Source: Duganella sp. BJB480
GTDB taxonomy: Bacteria > Pseudomonadota > Gammaproteobacteria > Burkholderiales > Burkholderiaceae_D
Length of the DNA: 64,000 nt
Reading direction: 5' to 3'
Assembly: GCA_003416985.1 (NCBI GenBank)
Contig: QVIN01000001.1
Coordinates: 186,001 to 250,000, forward strand
The position numbers were made by a program, and so were the translations under genes. Shown piece after piece: positions 1-9,806 of the stretch. The stretch's first letter is position 1. The number at the start of each line of letters is the position of its first letter. The notes under the pieces were generated by a model. It had not been told where the DNA came from. It worked only from the letters and a program-made list of their open reading frames with translations, and made no database searches.

Positions 1-1482
1 ATGCACCGAGCCGTTGTGGAAGTAGGGTGAGCGCGATTCGATGCCGCGCAGGCCCGGAACCTTGACGCGGCCGATGTCCTTCCATTTCCCCGTCTGCATG
101 GCTGCACCCGGATCGGTGGTGGCCACTGTTTCGCCGGTGACGTTGTTGCGCAGCGTGTAGAGCGGCATGTCGGCCGTGCGGCGCGAGCCGTCGGAGACGC
201 CGGTGTTGAACATGCGGACGATCGAATGCGTGCCGGAGGCGGGCGTGTCGTGGCAGCTGGCGCAGGTGCCACGCTGTAAAGGGCGCCGCAACTCGTCGTT
301 GAAGCCGGCCACGCCGGTGATGTTGAACGGCTTGTTGTTGAAGATTTGTTCGCCGCGCGCGATCGAGGCGCGCGCCAGATTCTGCGGGCTAGGCGGGGCG
401 GGCGGTGGTGGAGCGGGGCGGCCGCGCGCAGGTGGAGGTGGAGGCGGCGCAGGACGATCCAGGTTGCGCCAGGCGCCGAAGATCGCCATCACGTTGCGGT
501 TGAACGGTGCGCCGGTCTGATAGTCGCCGGATTCGAGGTCGTTGATGCCGAAGTAGAAGGCGGCGGAGGCCAGCCGCGCCGGGCCGCCCAGCGCGCCGGC
601 GTCGGTCAGGCTGCCGGCGTCGATAGAGCTGACCTGGGTGGTGAACAGCGTCTTCTCGAAATCGACGATGGCGCGCTGTTCGGCGGCGGTCAAGTCCTGC
701 GCGGCTTCGGCGTGGCCGCGCACGGCGTCATTGGACTGATGCAGCAGGCCTGCATCGGCGGTGGCGAAGCATTGCGCTGGCCGCACGTCCTTCAGGCACA
801 GTGCGGAGGCGGGATCGCTGGCGGTTTCGCGGCTGTCCCACATCACGCTGCTGGTGAATTTGAGGTTGGTGGTGGGTAGCGGGCGGCGGAACAGCGACAG
901 CTCCTTGGCGCTGGCGTAGTTGTATGGGTCTTCGGTTTTGACCAGCGTGAACTCGGCGCCGGTGGGCATCGGCAGGCCGACGCGTATCAGGCCCTTGGTC
1001 AGCAGCATGCTGTAGGCGACGCGCTTCTGGTCCAGCGTGGCGGTGGCGGCCAGCGGCGAGACGGCGCCGTCCACCAGGCGGAACACCGGATCGGTGCCGC
1101 CGCTGTTGGTGAATCGCTCGGCCAGCTTGTCCGGGCCGATGCTCCAGCCGTTGTCCGGCTGGTGGCAGGTGGCACAGGAGCGGCCGTTGCCGAAGGGTTT
1201 GAAGAAGGGATTGGCCGTGTCCACCGCGCCTGCGGTGCTGAAGGTGAGCGATGTGCCTTCGTCGTTGGCCACTTGGGCCAGCACCACGGGCGGTGCCACC
1301 GGCGCGGCCGCCGCCAGCACGGAGACGCCGGACTGCGTGGCGGGGGCGGTCGGTGCGGCGCTCTGCTGCACGCCCTCGGTGGCGGTGACTGTGTTGCTGG
1401 CCGCCGTTGGGTCGCTGCCGCCGCAGGCCGCCAGCAGGGTTGCGAGGATGGCCGGTGTCAGGTAAAGCGCGCGTTGATACAT
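1..1482 (-). CDS. Di-haem cytochrome c peroxidase-like lipoprotein (3' part beyond the window)
   Basis: The ATG at 1482 opens a frame that stays open for 494 codons to the window edge, so the C-terminus is missing. The N-terminus has a lipobox ending in Cys20 (LLAAC), predicting a periplasm-facing lipoprotein. Two c-type haem sites are visible: CATCH at residues 103-107 and CASCH at 407-411. The last residues seen (SPYFHNGSV) match the conserved segment of the CCP/MauG di-haem peroxidase family. The haem motifs are about 300 residues apart, wider than in classical CcpA, and a Pro-rich stretch lies between them. A role in electron transfer or peroxide reduction in the envelope is inferred. The gene is divergent from the two-component pair at 1636. 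Confidence 0.82.
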   Translation of the reverse strand, partial: MYQRALYLTPAILATLLAACGGSDPTAASNTVTATEGVQQSAAPTAPATQSGVSVLAAAAPVAPPVVLAQVANDEGTSLTFSTAGAVDTANPFFKPFGNGRSCATCHQPDNGWSIGPDKLAERFTNSGGTDPVFRLVDGAVSPLAATATLDQKRVAYSMLLTKGLIRVGLPMPTGAEFTLVKTEDPYNYASAKELSLFRRPLPTTNLKFTSSVMWDSRETASDPASALCLKDVRPAQCFATADAGLLHQSNDAVRGHAEAAQDLTAAEQRAIVDFEKTLFTTQVSSIDAGSLTDAGALGGPARLASAAFYFGINDLESGDYQTGAPFNRNVMAIFGAWRNLDRPAPPPPPPARGRPAPPPPAPPSPQNLARASIARGEQIFNNKPFNITGVAGFNDELRRPLQRGTCASCHDTPASGTHSIVRMFNTGVSDGSRRTADMPLYTLRNNVTGETVATTDPGAAMQTGKWKDIGRVKVPGLRGIESRSPYFHNGSVH

Positions 1483-1526
1483 GGTGTTCTCCGTCTGGTG
1501 TGGTGACGGTGCGAGATTGCCGTGCA

Positions 1527-1596
1527 AATGTGTAGAAAAAATGAAGGCCGGTGGTGATGTCGCGTTTTTGCCAGTGCCTCATAATTTCTCCACATT
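1527..1596. promoter_or_regulatory. Imperfect 17-bp inverted repeat in the divergent cytochrome/kinase intergenic region
   Basis: AATGTGTAGAAAAAATG at 1527-1543 and CATAATTTCTCCACATT at 1580-1596 are inverted copies that agree at 14 of 17 positions, separated by 36 bases. They lie between the two divergent start codons (1482 and 1636). The second half sits 40 bases before the kinase start. Binding by the response regulator encoded at 3147 is inferred. Confidence 0.45.
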
Positions 1597-1635
1597 TGGC
1601 GGTTATGATGGAGGCATGAAGCCAAGGAGCCAGCC

Positions 1636-3135
1636 ATGCGGTTGACCATCGCCCGCAAGATCGCGCTGGCGGTGACCGCTATCGTCATCCTGTGCGTGGG
1701 CACGATGGCGTGGGTGGCCAGCAGTAACCTCAAGCGCGGCTTCGTCGCCTATCTCAACGAACTTCAGGTCCAGGACTTCGACCAGCTGCGCGAGCTGTTG
1801 GAGGATCGCTATCGCATCGAGGGTAATTTCGAATGGTTGCGCGGGCAGCCACGCGCGCTCGGCGACGTGCTGGCGCGGATGACGCCGCGCAGCCAGGTGT
1901 TCGAGCCGGACGGCGATGCGCGCCGTCCGCGTCACGGCCGCCGTCCGCCGCCGCCCGACGGCGCGCCGCCACCGCGAGGCTACGGGCCAGCGAGGGACGA
2001 GCCGCCAGCGCGCGCCGATCCACCGCCGCCGCGCCGCAACGATCCACTGGACTTCGCCTCGCGCATCTCGATCACAGACGCCGAGGGCCGTAGGTTGATC
2101 GGCCCTCCCGACCTGCCGCCAGGCGTGGAGCGGGCGATCAAGGTCGATGGCGTCGTGGTCGGCCATATGCGGCTGATGCCCTTGCGGCAGACCGGCGGCG
2201 AGGACTCCAGCGCCACCGTCTTCCTGCGCGAGCAACTGCAGTCGATCCTGCTGCTGTCCGTCGTGCTGATCGGCCTTGCGGTGCTGGCGGCTATCTGGCT
2301 TGCCCGCCATTTGCTGTGGCCCGTGGCCGCGCTGCGCGACGTGACGGCGCGGCTGGCGCTGGGCGAATTGAGCGCCCGCGCGCCGCTGCTGTCGCGCGAC
2401 GAGGTGGCTGAACTGGCGCTGCACGTCAACGCCATGGCCGAAGCGCTGGAGGACAGCGAACGCCAGCGCCGCAAGATGCTGGCCGACGTCTCGCATGAAC
2501 TGCGCACGCCGCTGACGGTGATACGCGGCGAGATCGAAGCGCTGCTGGACGGCATTCGCCAGGCGGACGCCAACGCGCTGCAATCGCTGCATGCCGAGGT
2601 GCTGCGCCTGAATAAACTGGTCGACGACCTGCACCAGCTGACGATGGCCGACGCGGGAGACCTGCATTATCACTGGCATGAACTGAACCTGGCCGAACTG
2701 CTGCGTCCAACACTGGAGCGCTACCAGCCGCGCGCGCAGAAGTGCGGCCTGGACCTGAGCTGGAGCCTGCCGTCCGCGCCGCTGCTGCTGCAGGGCGACG
2801 CTGGCCGCTTGCAGCAGGTGTTCACCAACCTGCTGGAAAACAGCCTGCGCTACACTGACAGCGGCGGTCAGCTGGTGGTCGCGCTGGGCAGCGCCGGCGG
2901 GCATGCCGAGATCGTGGTGGAAGACAGCGCGCCCGGCGTGCCGGCCGCCGTCCTTGGCAGCATCTTCGAACGGCTGTACCGCGTGGACGGCGCCCGCACG
3001 CGCGAGCGTGGCGGCAGCGGGCTGGGACTGGCGATCTGCAAAGCGCTGGTGGAAGCGCACGGCGGCAGCATAGTCGCCGCGCCGTCGGTGCTGGGCGGTG
3101 TCAAAATAACGGTGCGCCTGCCATTGAAAACATAG
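1636..3135 (+). CDS. Sensor histidine kinase, BaeS-like
   Basis: This is a membrane kinase of 499 residues that would phosphorylate the response regulator 11 bases downstream. A first membrane segment lies near residues 9-29 and a second near 200-222. Between them is a periplasmic region with an unusual Arg/Pro/His-rich stretch at about 92-137. HAMP follows, then the dimerisation helix with the H-box ADVSHELRTPL (phospho-acceptor His287), the N-box NLLENSLRY, and the G2 box GGSGLGL. The start is supported by AAGGAG 7 bases before the ATG. The Pro/Arg insert is longer than in E. coli BaeS and could be the sensing element; the signal is unknown. Confidence 0.92.
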   Translation: MRLTIARKIALAVTAIVILCVGTMAWVASSNLKRGFVAYLNELQVQDFDQLRELLEDRYRIEGNFEWLRGQPRALGDVLARMTPRSQVFEPDGDARRPRHGRRPPPPDGAPPPRGYGPARDEPPARADPPPPRRNDPLDFASRISITDAEGRRLIGPPDLPPGVERAIKVDGVVVGHMRLMPLRQTGGEDSSATVFLREQLQSILLLSVVLIGLAVLAAIWLARHLLWPVAALRDVTARLALGELSARAPLLSRDEVAELALHVNAMAEALEDSERQRRKMLADVSHELRTPLTVIRGEIEALLDGIRQADANALQSLHAEVLRLNKLVDDLHQLTMADAGDLHYHWHELNLAELLRPTLERYQPRAQKCGLDLSWSLPSAPLLLQGDAGRLQQVFTNLLENSLRYTDSGGQLVVALGSAGGHAEIVVEDSAPGVPAAVLGSIFERLYRVDGARTRERGGSGLGLAICKALVEAHGGSIVAAPSVLGGVKITVRLPLKT

Positions 3136-3146
3136 GAAGCGAAGAC

Positions 3147-3818
3147 GTGCCCAATATCCTGATCGTTGAAGACGACACCAAGATCGCCGCGCTGCTTGCG
3201 GACTACATGAACGCCGCCGGCTGGACCACGCGGCTGGCCGCCGACGGCCGCAGCGCGGTCGATATCGTCCGCGGCGGCGGTGTGGACCTGGTGCTGCTGG
3301 ACCTGATGCTGCCGGAGCTGGACGGCATAGGCGTGTGCCGCGAGGTGCGCGCCTTCTCCCAACTGCCTATCATCATGCTGACCGCCCGGGTCGACGAGAT
3401 CGACCGCTTGCTGGGCCTCGACAGCGGCGCCGACGATTACGTCTGCAAGCCATTCAGCCCGCGCGAGGTGGTGGCCCGTGTCCGCGCGCATTTGCGCCGC
3501 AGCGCGGCGGCCGCGCCACAGGCGCCGGCCGCACCCGCCTCGCCGTTCCAGATCGACCGCGCCGGCATGCGCGTGCTGCACAAGGGCGCGGCGCTGGCGT
3601 TGACGCCACTGGAGTTTCGCCTGCTGGCCGAGTTGATCGACAACCCGAGCCGGGTCTACACACGCCAGCAGCTGCTCGACTTTGCGCACCAGGACCAGCG
3701 CGACATCGGCGACCGCACCGTCGATTCGCACATCAAGAACATCCGCCGCAAGCTGCCGGATGCCGAGTGCCTGCAATCGGTTTATGGCGTAGGTTATCGC
3801 TTCGAGTTGCCGCTATAA
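3147..3818 (+). CDS. OmpR/PhoB-family response regulator, BaeR-like
   Basis: A GTG start follows AGGAAG by 7 bases. The protein has 223 residues: a receiver domain with acidic pair Glu8-Asp9-Asp10, phospho-acceptor Asp52, switch Thr79 and Lys101, then a winged-helix DNA-binding domain from about residue 130 to the end (TVDSHIKNIRRKL recognition helix region). It is co-transcribed with the kinase at 1636. The regulator probably controls its own operon and perhaps the divergent cytochrome, given the inverted repeat at 1527-1596. Target genes are not otherwise visible. Confidence 0.94.
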   Translation: MPNILIVEDDTKIAALLADYMNAAGWTTRLAADGRSAVDIVRGGGVDLVLLDLMLPELDGIGVCREVRAFSQLPIIMLTARVDEIDRLLGLDSGADDYVCKPFSPREVVARVRAHLRRSAAAAPQAPAAPASPFQIDRAGMRVLHKGAALALTPLEFRLLAELIDNPSRVYTRQQLLDFAHQDQRDIGDRTVDSHIKNIRRKLPDAECLQSVYGVGYRFELPL

Positions 3819-3848
3819 TTGGCGATTCACTAACAGCCCGGAAGCAGC

Positions 3849-4367
3849 ATGCTTGTACGCCGATTGGTTTCATCCGACGCAGCCGCGTTCCAGTCCCTGC
3901 GACTGGCGGGGTTGCGCGGTTCTTCCTCCGCGTTTGGTTCCAGCTACGAGGAGGAGTGCGACACGCCGCTGTCGACGATAGAGGCCAGGCTGGCGCCGGA
4001 TTCGGGCCGCAATATGTTCGGCGCCTTCGACGGCGATCAATTGGTGGGCATCGTCGGCGTCGGGCGCGAGACTGCGCTCAAGGTCATGCACAAGGCCTAT
4101 GTGCGTGCCATGTATGTCGCTGAAAGCCATCGCGGACGCGGCATAGGGCGCCGGCTGATGGAGCATGCGCTGGCGTTTGCCTCAACGCTGGAAGGCGTGC
4201 AGCGCATGACGATCTCGGTCACCGCCGGCAATGCGGAAGCGGTGGGCCTGTATGAGTCGCTGGGCTTCATCGAATTCGGCCGCGAACCGGATTCGATGAT
4301 CGTCGATGGCCGATTCCACGACGAGATCATGATGTCGGCCGCTATGCCACCAGCCGGAACTGACTGA
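3849..4367 (+). CDS. GNAT-family N-acetyltransferase
   Basis: This 172-residue protein has the Gcn5-related acetyltransferase fold. Motif A is visible as [18 protein letters not shown] (about residues 82-99), the acetyl-CoA pyrophosphate loop, followed by motif [11 protein letters not shown] near 126-135. The acceptor is not identifiable. It starts at an ATG after GGAAGCAGC, 30 bases after the response regulator stop, so it may be read from the same transcript. Its last 26 bases overlap the 3' end of the convergent chemoreceptor gene. Confidence 0.88.
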   Translation: MLVRRLVSSDAAAFQSLRLAGLRGSSSAFGSSYEEECDTPLSTIEARLAPDSGRNMFGAFDGDQLVGIVGVGRETALKVMHKAYVRAMYVAESHRGRGIGRRLMEHALAFASTLEGVQRMTISVTAGNAEAVGLYESLGFIEFGREPDSMIVDGRFHDEIMMSAAMPPAGTD

Positions 4368-5889
4368 CCACCTGATTCAGCTCCCCGGCCTGGTCCTGCA
4401 TCGCGGTTGCGGCGGCCGCCGCCTCTTCGACCAGCGCCGCGTTCTGCTGCGTCACCTGGTCCATCTGGCTGATCGCGATGTTGATTTGCTCGATGCCGCC
4501 GGTCTGCTCGCGATTGGCCAGCGTGATCTCGCCGACGATGTCGGTCACCTTGCGCACGCTTTCCTGCACCTCGTTCATGGTGGCGCCGGCCAGGTCGACC
4601 AGGCGCGCGCCCGCCGACACCTTGTCCACCGAATCGTCGATCAGCATCTTGATTTCCTTGGCCGCGCTGGCCGAACGCTGCGCCAGGTTGCGCACTTCCG
4701 ACGCCACGACCGCAAAGCCGCGCCCCTGCTCGCCGGCCCGCGCCGCTTCCACCGCCGCGTTCAGTGCGAGGATATTGGTTTGGAAGGCGATGCCGTCGAT
4801 GACGCCGATGATGTCGACGATCTTGCGCGACGAATCATTGATCGAGTTCATGGTGCCGACCACCTGCGCCACCACGTCGCCGCCGCGCTGCGCCACCTCC
4901 GACGCCGATAGCGCCAGATCGTTGGCCTGTTGGGCGTTGGCGGCGTTCTGCTTGACGGTGCTGGTCAGCTCCTCCATCGACGCGGCGGTTTCCTCCAGCG
5001 AGCTGGCTTGCTGCTCGGTGCGGGAAGACAGGTCCATATTCCCGCTGGCGATTTCCGCCGAGGCGGTGGTGATGGCGCCGGTGCCGTTGCGCACGCGACC
5101 GACGATGTGGGCGAGGTTGTCGTTCATCTTGCCCAGTTCCTCCAGCAGCTGTCCCATTTCGTCGCGCTGCTCGTTGGTGACGCGGCAGGTCAGGTCGCCC
5201 GAGGCCACGGCGCGCGCCATCTTCAGCGCATGGCTGATCGGATCGGTGATCGAGCGCGTGACGCGCCACGCGAAGGCCAGGCCCAGGGCCAGCGCCACCA
5301 CGCCCAGCCAACCCATGATCTGGCTGGCCATGGAGATATTGTGCCTGACCAGCTCACCGTTGGCGGCGGCGACGGATTTTTGCAGCTCCGACAGTTGGCG
5401 TATGCTGGCCTGCACCTTGGCCAGTCTGGGTTGCATGTCGGTGCGCAGCGCGGCGAGGGCGTCGTCGCGATGGCCGTCGGCCAGAAGCTTGGCGACGCGC
5501 GTGAACGACACCACGTAGGCCTTGCGCTGTTCGCGTATGCCGGCCATCAGCGCCTTGCCTTCCTCCGTATAGAGCAGCGAGTCGAGGGTTTCGAGTGCGG
5601 TGCTGATGGTTTTCTTATTGACGTCTATCTCGCGGTAGATTTCGGCCGTGCGGGCCGGGTCGCCGGTGGTGAACAGCTCCAGCGTGAGCGCCGCGTTGGC
5701 GCGGGTGGTGCTGCCGACGACGGCCGCCGCCTCGGCCTTCACCCAGTCCTTGTCCAGGATGACCGCGTTGAGGCGGCTGATGCTGTCCAGCCTTTGCAGG
5801 CCAACGCCGATCAGCGCCGCCATCAGCACCAGCACCGCACCGAAGGCAATCGCCAGCCGCATGCCGATTTTCAGATTCGAGATATTCAT
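4342..5889 (-). CDS. Methyl-accepting chemotaxis protein
   Basis: This is a chemoreceptor of 515 residues. It has a first membrane helix near residues 8-30, a periplasmic four-helix-bundle ligand-binding region to about 188, a second membrane helix near 190-210, HAMP, and a long cytoplasmic signalling coiled coil. The hairpin tip that contacts CheA and CheW is present ([20 protein letters not shown]). There is no C-terminal CheR/CheB tethering pentapeptide. I chose the ATG at 5889 because GGAGTC precedes it by a few bases; an upstream ATG at 5901 lacks this. A second receptor of the same class lies at 20094. The ligand is unknown. Confidence 0.93.
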   Translation of the reverse strand: MNISNLKIGMRLAIAFGAVLVLMAALIGVGLQRLDSISRLNAVILDKDWVKAEAAAVVGSTTRANAALTLELFTTGDPARTAEIYREIDVNKKTISTALETLDSLLYTEEGKALMAGIREQRKAYVVSFTRVAKLLADGHRDDALAALRTDMQPRLAKVQASIRQLSELQKSVAAANGELVRHNISMASQIMGWLGVVALALGLAFAWRVTRSITDPISHALKMARAVASGDLTCRVTNEQRDEMGQLLEELGKMNDNLAHIVGRVRNGTGAITTASAEIASGNMDLSSRTEQQASSLEETAASMEELTSTVKQNAANAQQANDLALSASEVAQRGGDVVAQVVGTMNSINDSSRKIVDIIGVIDGIAFQTNILALNAAVEAARAGEQGRGFAVVASEVRNLAQRSASAAKEIKMLIDDSVDKVSAGARLVDLAGATMNEVQESVRKVTDIVGEITLANREQTGGIEQINIAISQMDQVTQQNAALVEEAAAAATAMQDQAGELNQVVSQFRLVA

Positions 5890-6024
5890 GCATGACTCCA
5901 TGAGAACACCGAGCGAAAGCCAAGTATAGCGACAATGCTGCGGTGCGGAGGCCTCGGCGGAAGGCGACTGTTGCGCCGGATGGACGGTGCATAGTATCGT
6001 GATACTTTTATCATTGGAGTAAGC

Positions 6025-6375
6025 ATGTCGGGACGACTACGCGCCGGACTGAGGGCGACTTTTCTTGGCACAGCCGTCGCTTCCTCATCCTGTGCGCAGG
6101 CGATGCCTGAAACGCTTGCGCGGCCGGAGGGACTTCGCCGCTATCTGCTTGCTGGCCTACCGCGCGGCGGTGGAGATACCGCACAAGCTGGCCGCGTTTT
6201 CGGTGGTCTTGTCCTGCATGCCGCCGCCGCACGCGGCGCGCCCGCCCACGGTCGCGCTGCCGGCGCTGATCTTCGGCTGCACGGCGGACCCGCTGATGCC
6301 CTACCGGGGCGGCAAGTTCTTTTATACGTTGGGCTCCCTCGACCCGGTCTGCAGCATCGAGGACAGCCCGCTAGC
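6025..6375 (+). pseudogene. Decayed PHB-depolymerase/LpqC-like esterase remnant
   Basis: No intact gene fills 5890-6375, but forward-frame fragments resemble a secreted esterase. One frame from 6025 gives a signal-peptide-like start ([20 protein letters not shown]). A second frame, from about 6130, reads AYRAAVEIPHKLAAFSVVL and later PALIFGCTADPLMPYRGG. Those resemble the post-nucleophile helix and the TADPLVPY acid loop of the PHB-depolymerase-type alpha/beta hydrolases. The GxSxG region and most of the middle are absent, and similarity stops where the convergent hydrolase at 6376 ends. I infer an internal deletion plus frameshift. Family assignment is from remembered motifs only. Confidence 0.4.
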
Positions 6376-7176
6376 TTACTTCTGCTTGTCCAGCACTTCC
6401 ATCACGGCGGCGACGACGGCGGCCGGTTCGCCGTGCGCCACCTCCGCCAGCGGCATGTCGCCGAACGGCTTGCGCGCGGCGCGCATCTGGTTGGCGCTGG
6501 TCTCAAGGCTGTCAAGTTCGGAGGCGCGGGCGCGCCAGTAGGATGGCGGGGCCACCTGCGCCGCCTGTGCCGCCGCCAGGCGCGGGCCGACTTCTCCATT
6601 GGTGGCGGTGGCCGGATAGGCGCAGGCGGCGACCGTTTTGCCATCTTCCGCGGCGGCCAGGCAGGCCAGCGCCGCGTCGAGGCGGGCGGCGCGGTCCGCC
6701 GGCAGCGCGTCCTCGTGCATCGCTTCCACGAGCACCAGGCCGGTGACGGCGCCGCGCGAGCGCAGCGCATGGTGCTGCGCCACCATCGCGCCGTAGCCAG
6801 CACCCACCAGCACAAACGGCGCATCCATGCGGGCGTTCTTGATCAGGAAGTTCAAATCCTTGCTGGCGTTGGCGACGGTCGATGCGCGGATGGCCGGGTC
6901 GCTCGCGCCCATGCCGGCGCGGTCGTAGACGCAGGCGCGGGTGCGCTTGGCCACTTCCGGCAGCACGGCCGACCAATCCCAGCCCGCGCGGCCGCCGTCC
7001 GCTTCGAACAGCACGGTCGGTGAGCCTCTGCCGGTGCAGTACATATTCAGTTTGCGGCCGCCGACATCGACCTTGACTTGTGCGCCTGCCAGCGCATCCT
7101 GGCCGGCGGGTGGTGTCGCGTGGGCGCCGGCGGCGGCCAGCAGGAAGGCTGCTGCGGAGAGTGCGGATTTATTCAT
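6376..7176 (-). CDS. Exported alpha/beta-hydrolase-fold protein lacking the nucleophile
   Basis: A signal peptide covers residues 1-20 of 266. The core resembles alpha/beta hydrolases: the oxyanion strand TVLFEADGG, the segment CVYDRAGMGASDP, and the nucleophile-elbow strand FVLVGAGYGAMVA. The elbow reads G-A-G-Y-G with Gly127 where the family has the catalytic serine. The C-terminal part is also short: PFGDMPL runs almost directly into EPAAVVAAVMEVLD, so the usual acid and histidine segment of some 60-70 residues seems deleted. It is either a non-catalytic relic or a binding protein. It lies convergent with the decayed esterase remnant. Confidence 0.72.
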   Translation of the reverse strand: MNKSALSAAAFLLAAAGAHATPPAGQDALAGAQVKVDVGGRKLNMYCTGRGSPTVLFEADGGRAGWDWSAVLPEVAKRTRACVYDRAGMGASDPAIRASTVANASKDLNFLIKNARMDAPFVLVGAGYGAMVAQHHALRSRGAVTGLVLVEAMHEDALPADRAARLDAALACLAAAEDGKTVAACAYPATATNGEVGPRLAAAQAAQVAPPSYWRARASELDSLETSANQMRAARKPFGDMPLAEVAHGEPAAVVAAVMEVLDKQK

Positions 7177-7200
7177 GGTCTTGGATGAGATGGATGGTGA

Positions 7201-7225
7201 AAGGGCGCCCTCGTGGGGCGCCCTT
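7201..7225 (-). terminator. Hairpin downstream of leuA
   Basis: AAGGGCGCCC and GGGCGCCCTT form a perfect 10-bp stem with a 5-base loop, 38 bases after the leuA stop. The U-tract on the minus strand is short (TTTC), so termination strength is uncertain. Confidence 0.6.
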
Positions 7226-7263
7226 CAAAATCCGGCTCTGGCGATGGCTGGCCGGTACGTTGC

Positions 7264-8964
7264 TTATGCGGTGGCGTCGGCGCCGGCTGGTGCTGCGGCG
7301 GTTTCCTGCTGTTTGAGCTGGCGGTTGACGGCGCTCAGCACCGCCTTGAACGAGGCCGTGAGGATATTGCTGTCGGTGGCGGCGCCGAACAGGGTCGGGC
7401 CGTTGGCCAGGCGCAGTTCGACGTAGCATGCCGCCTTGGCGTTGGCGCCCGAGCCGATCGAATGCTCATGGTAGTCCATCAGCTTGATGTCGAGGCCCAG
7501 CGCGTTGACGAAGGCGTCGATAGGGCCGTTGCCGCCGCCTTGCAGCGCCAATGGCGCCTTGCGATGGGTGAGGGCGATGTCGATCTGCACCGGCTCATCG
7601 CTGCTGGTGTCTTCCACCATCTTGTGCGCGTTGTAGGCGTAGGGCGCAACCTGCTCCAGGTATTCCTTGCGGAAGATGTCGTAGATGCCTTCGGAGGTGA
7701 TTTCCAGGCCGGTGGAATCGGCCACCGCCTGCACCGCGCGGCTGAACTCAATCTGCAAACGGCGCGGGAGCACCAGGCCGTAGTCCTGCTCCAGCAAGTA
7801 GGCCATGCCGCCCTTGCCGGACTGGCTGTTGACGCGGATGACGGCGTCGTAGCTGCGGCCCAGGTCCTGCGGGTCGATCGGCAAGTAGGGGATCTCCCAC
7901 AGCGCGCCTTCCTGCTGCTGGGCGAAGCCCTTCTTGATCGCGTCCTGGTGCGAACCGGAGAAGGCGGTGAACACCAGGTCGCCCACGTATGGATGGCGTG
8001 GATGTACCGGCAGCTGGTTGCACTCTTCGACGCACTTGCGCACTTCGTCGATGTCGGAGAAGTCCAGGCCAGGATGCACGCCTTGCGTGTACAGGTTCAA
8101 GGCCAGCGTGACCAGGTCGACGTTGCCGGTGCGTTCGCCGTTGCCGAACAGGCAGCCCTCGACGCGGTCGGCGCCGGCCATCACGGCCATCTCGGCCGAG
8201 GCCACGGCGGTGCCGCGGTCGTTGTGCGGGTGGACGCTGATGATCAGCGAATCGCGGCGGGCCAGTTTGCGCGACATCCATTCGATCTGGTCGGCGTAGA
8301 CGTTGGGCGTGCTGCACTCCACCGTCGACGGCAGGTTGATGATCATCTTGTTGTTCGGAGTCGGTTCCCAGATCGCGGTGACGGCGTCGCAGATATGCTT
8401 GGAGAAATCGAGTTCGGTGGTGGAGAACGATTCAGGCGTGTACTCGAAGCCCCATTCGGTCTGCGGATGCTGCTTGATCAATTCCTTCACCAGCTTGGTG
8501 CCGGTGGTGGCGATGTTGGTGATCTCTTCGCGCGACATGCCGAACACCACTTTGCGGAACACCGGCGCCACCGAGTTATACAGGTGGACGATGGCGCGCT
8601 TGGCGCCGGCCGCCGATTCCACGGTGCGGCGGATCAGCTCATCGCGCGACTGGGTCAGCACGATGATGGTGACGTCGTCGGGGATGCGGTTTTCCTCGAC
8701 CAGCTTGCGCACGAAATCGAAGTCGGTCTGCGAGGCGGATGGGAAGCCCACTTCGATTTCCTTGAGGCCGATCTTCACCAGCAGTTCGAAGAAGCGCAGC
8801 TTCTTCTCGGCGCTCATCGGCTCGATCAGGGCCTGGTTGCCGTCGCGCAGATCGGTGCTCATCCAGATCGGCGGTTTGGAGATGACGTTGTTCGGCCACT
8901 GGCGGTCGGACAATTGGACAGGTGGGAAGGCGCGGTACTTCGCTGCTGGGTTCTGCAACATCAT
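7264..8964 (-). CDS. leuA: 2-isopropylmalate synthase
   Basis: The enzyme condenses acetyl-CoA with 2-oxoisovalerate, the first committed step of leucine synthesis, in the cytoplasm. The 566 residues match the LeuA type-2 form: a TIM-barrel catalytic domain with [11 protein letters not shown] near the N-terminus and the metal-binding [13 protein letters not shown], then linker helices and the C-terminal leucine-sensing allosteric domain ([12 protein letters not shown]). The start at 8964 is chosen because AGGAG lies 6 bases upstream; the frame is open further 5' without a ribosome site. No other leu gene is nearby. A 435-base leader/intergenic region precedes it. Confidence 0.96.
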   Translation of the reverse strand: MMLQNPAAKYRAFPPVQLSDRQWPNNVISKPPIWMSTDLRDGNQALIEPMSAEKKLRFFELLVKIGLKEIEVGFPSASQTDFDFVRKLVEENRIPDDVTIIVLTQSRDELIRRTVESAAGAKRAIVHLYNSVAPVFRKVVFGMSREEITNIATTGTKLVKELIKQHPQTEWGFEYTPESFSTTELDFSKHICDAVTAIWEPTPNNKMIINLPSTVECSTPNVYADQIEWMSRKLARRDSLIISVHPHNDRGTAVASAEMAVMAGADRVEGCLFGNGERTGNVDLVTLALNLYTQGVHPGLDFSDIDEVRKCVEECNQLPVHPRHPYVGDLVFTAFSGSHQDAIKKGFAQQQEGALWEIPYLPIDPQDLGRSYDAVIRVNSQSGKGGMAYLLEQDYGLVLPRRLQIEFSRAVQAVADSTGLEITSEGIYDIFRKEYLEQVAPYAYNAHKMVEDTSSDEPVQIDIALTHRKAPLALQGGGNGPIDAFVNALGLDIKLMDYHEHSIGSGANAKAACYVELRLANGPTLFGAATDSNILTASFKAVLSAVNRQLKQQETAAAPAGADATA

Positions 8965-9399
8965 GGGGTACTCCTGGGTCTCAAATTGGGAAGTGCGGAT
9001 GCCACGTGCCGACGAATCGGGCTGGCGCTCTGTTGTGGCGAAGGGCTGCCGCGCGGCCACGGGATACTAGGCTCGGCAACCGATCGGTAGTTTTAGCAGT
9101 AGCGACAGGGCTGGGAACATCGGTGCAAACTTTCCTGGGATTTGTAGACAGGTGCGGCTTGTGGCCGGCACAGGGTACAGCTGGAACGCGGATTAGGCGC
9201 GTGCTAGTAGGCGCGCTGCCAGCGATAGGGCGCTGGTAGGCGATAGCAGGAAAGCGGATAGGTGCAGATGCGAGGTCATGGCCTTTAATGTACGAGATCG
9301 GCGGCGTGACTGTCAAGGAGATTTGATCTTGTTACAATGATTATGTGGCGTCATGGTGTTTTTGTCATCTGCGCGGCGAAGCGCTAAACGGAGGATGGA
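8965..9399. other. Intergenic region upstream of leuA and the VOC gene
   Basis: About 435 bases without a convincing gene lie between the divergent leuA and VOC starts, so both promoters should be here. One clear hairpin is present: CCAGCG, ATAGGG, CGCTGG at 9219-9236. The surrounding 80 bases repeat TAGGC-type words. I could not find a leucine-rich leader peptide or a T-tract terminator that would make a classical attenuator. Confidence 0.4.
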
Positions 9400-9786
9400 A
9401 TGGAAAAACTCATCGAGGCGGTGATACCGGTGCTGATGTCGCGTGATGTCGCCGCATCGCTGGCGTTCTATGAAAAGCTGGGTTTCGTCGAGGTGTTCAG
9501 GGACCAGGCGGACAGCCCCAGATATGCGGCGGTGGCGCGCGATGGCCTGGAGCTCCAGCTGCAGTGGCAGGATCCGTCGCATTGGGATCATGTGTTGGAC
9601 CGCCCGGTTTACCGTTTTTATGTGAGCGATGTGGAGCGGGCGTATGCCGAATTCCTGCGAACCGGCGCCATTCCGGCGTCGGGCTCCGGTCCCTGGTGCC
9701 GGCCGGGCGACACGCCATGGGGAACCAGGGAGTTCCATGTGCGTGATCCGGACGGTAACGGCCTTCAGTTTTATCGGGCGGTTTGA
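9400..9786 (+). CDS. VOC-family protein (glyoxalase/bleomycin-resistance fold)
   Basis: This 128-residue protein has the paired beta-alpha-beta-beta-beta modules of the vicinal oxygen chelate superfamily. It starts with VIPVLMSRDVAASLAFYEKLGF and ends with the second-module strand REFHVRDPDGNGLQFYR. It resembles the bleomycin-binding subgroup. Function as an enzyme or a drug-sequestering protein cannot be told from sequence. The next gene starts 20 bases later and the two are probably co-transcribed. Confidence 0.85.
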   Translation: MEKLIEAVIPVLMSRDVAASLAFYEKLGFVEVFRDQADSPRYAAVARDGLELQLQWQDPSHWDHVLDRPVYRFYVSDVERAYAEFLRTGAIPASGSGPWCRPGDTPWGTREFHVRDPDGNGLQFYRAV

Positions 9787-9806
9787 ACAACACAGAAGAG
9801 GAATCA

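Noticed and set aside
1603..3060. Long minus-strand frame opposite the histidine kinase
   Set aside because: Gln/Arg/His-rich shadow frame without any motif; the plus strand has every kinase box.
7213..9090. 625-codon plus-strand frame opposite leuA
   Set aside because: Low-complexity composition typical of antisense frames in high-GC genes; leuA is unambiguous.
8965..9399. Leucine attenuator or T-box before leuA
   Set aside because: No Leu-rich leader peptide, no T-box core and no terminator with a U-run found in the region.
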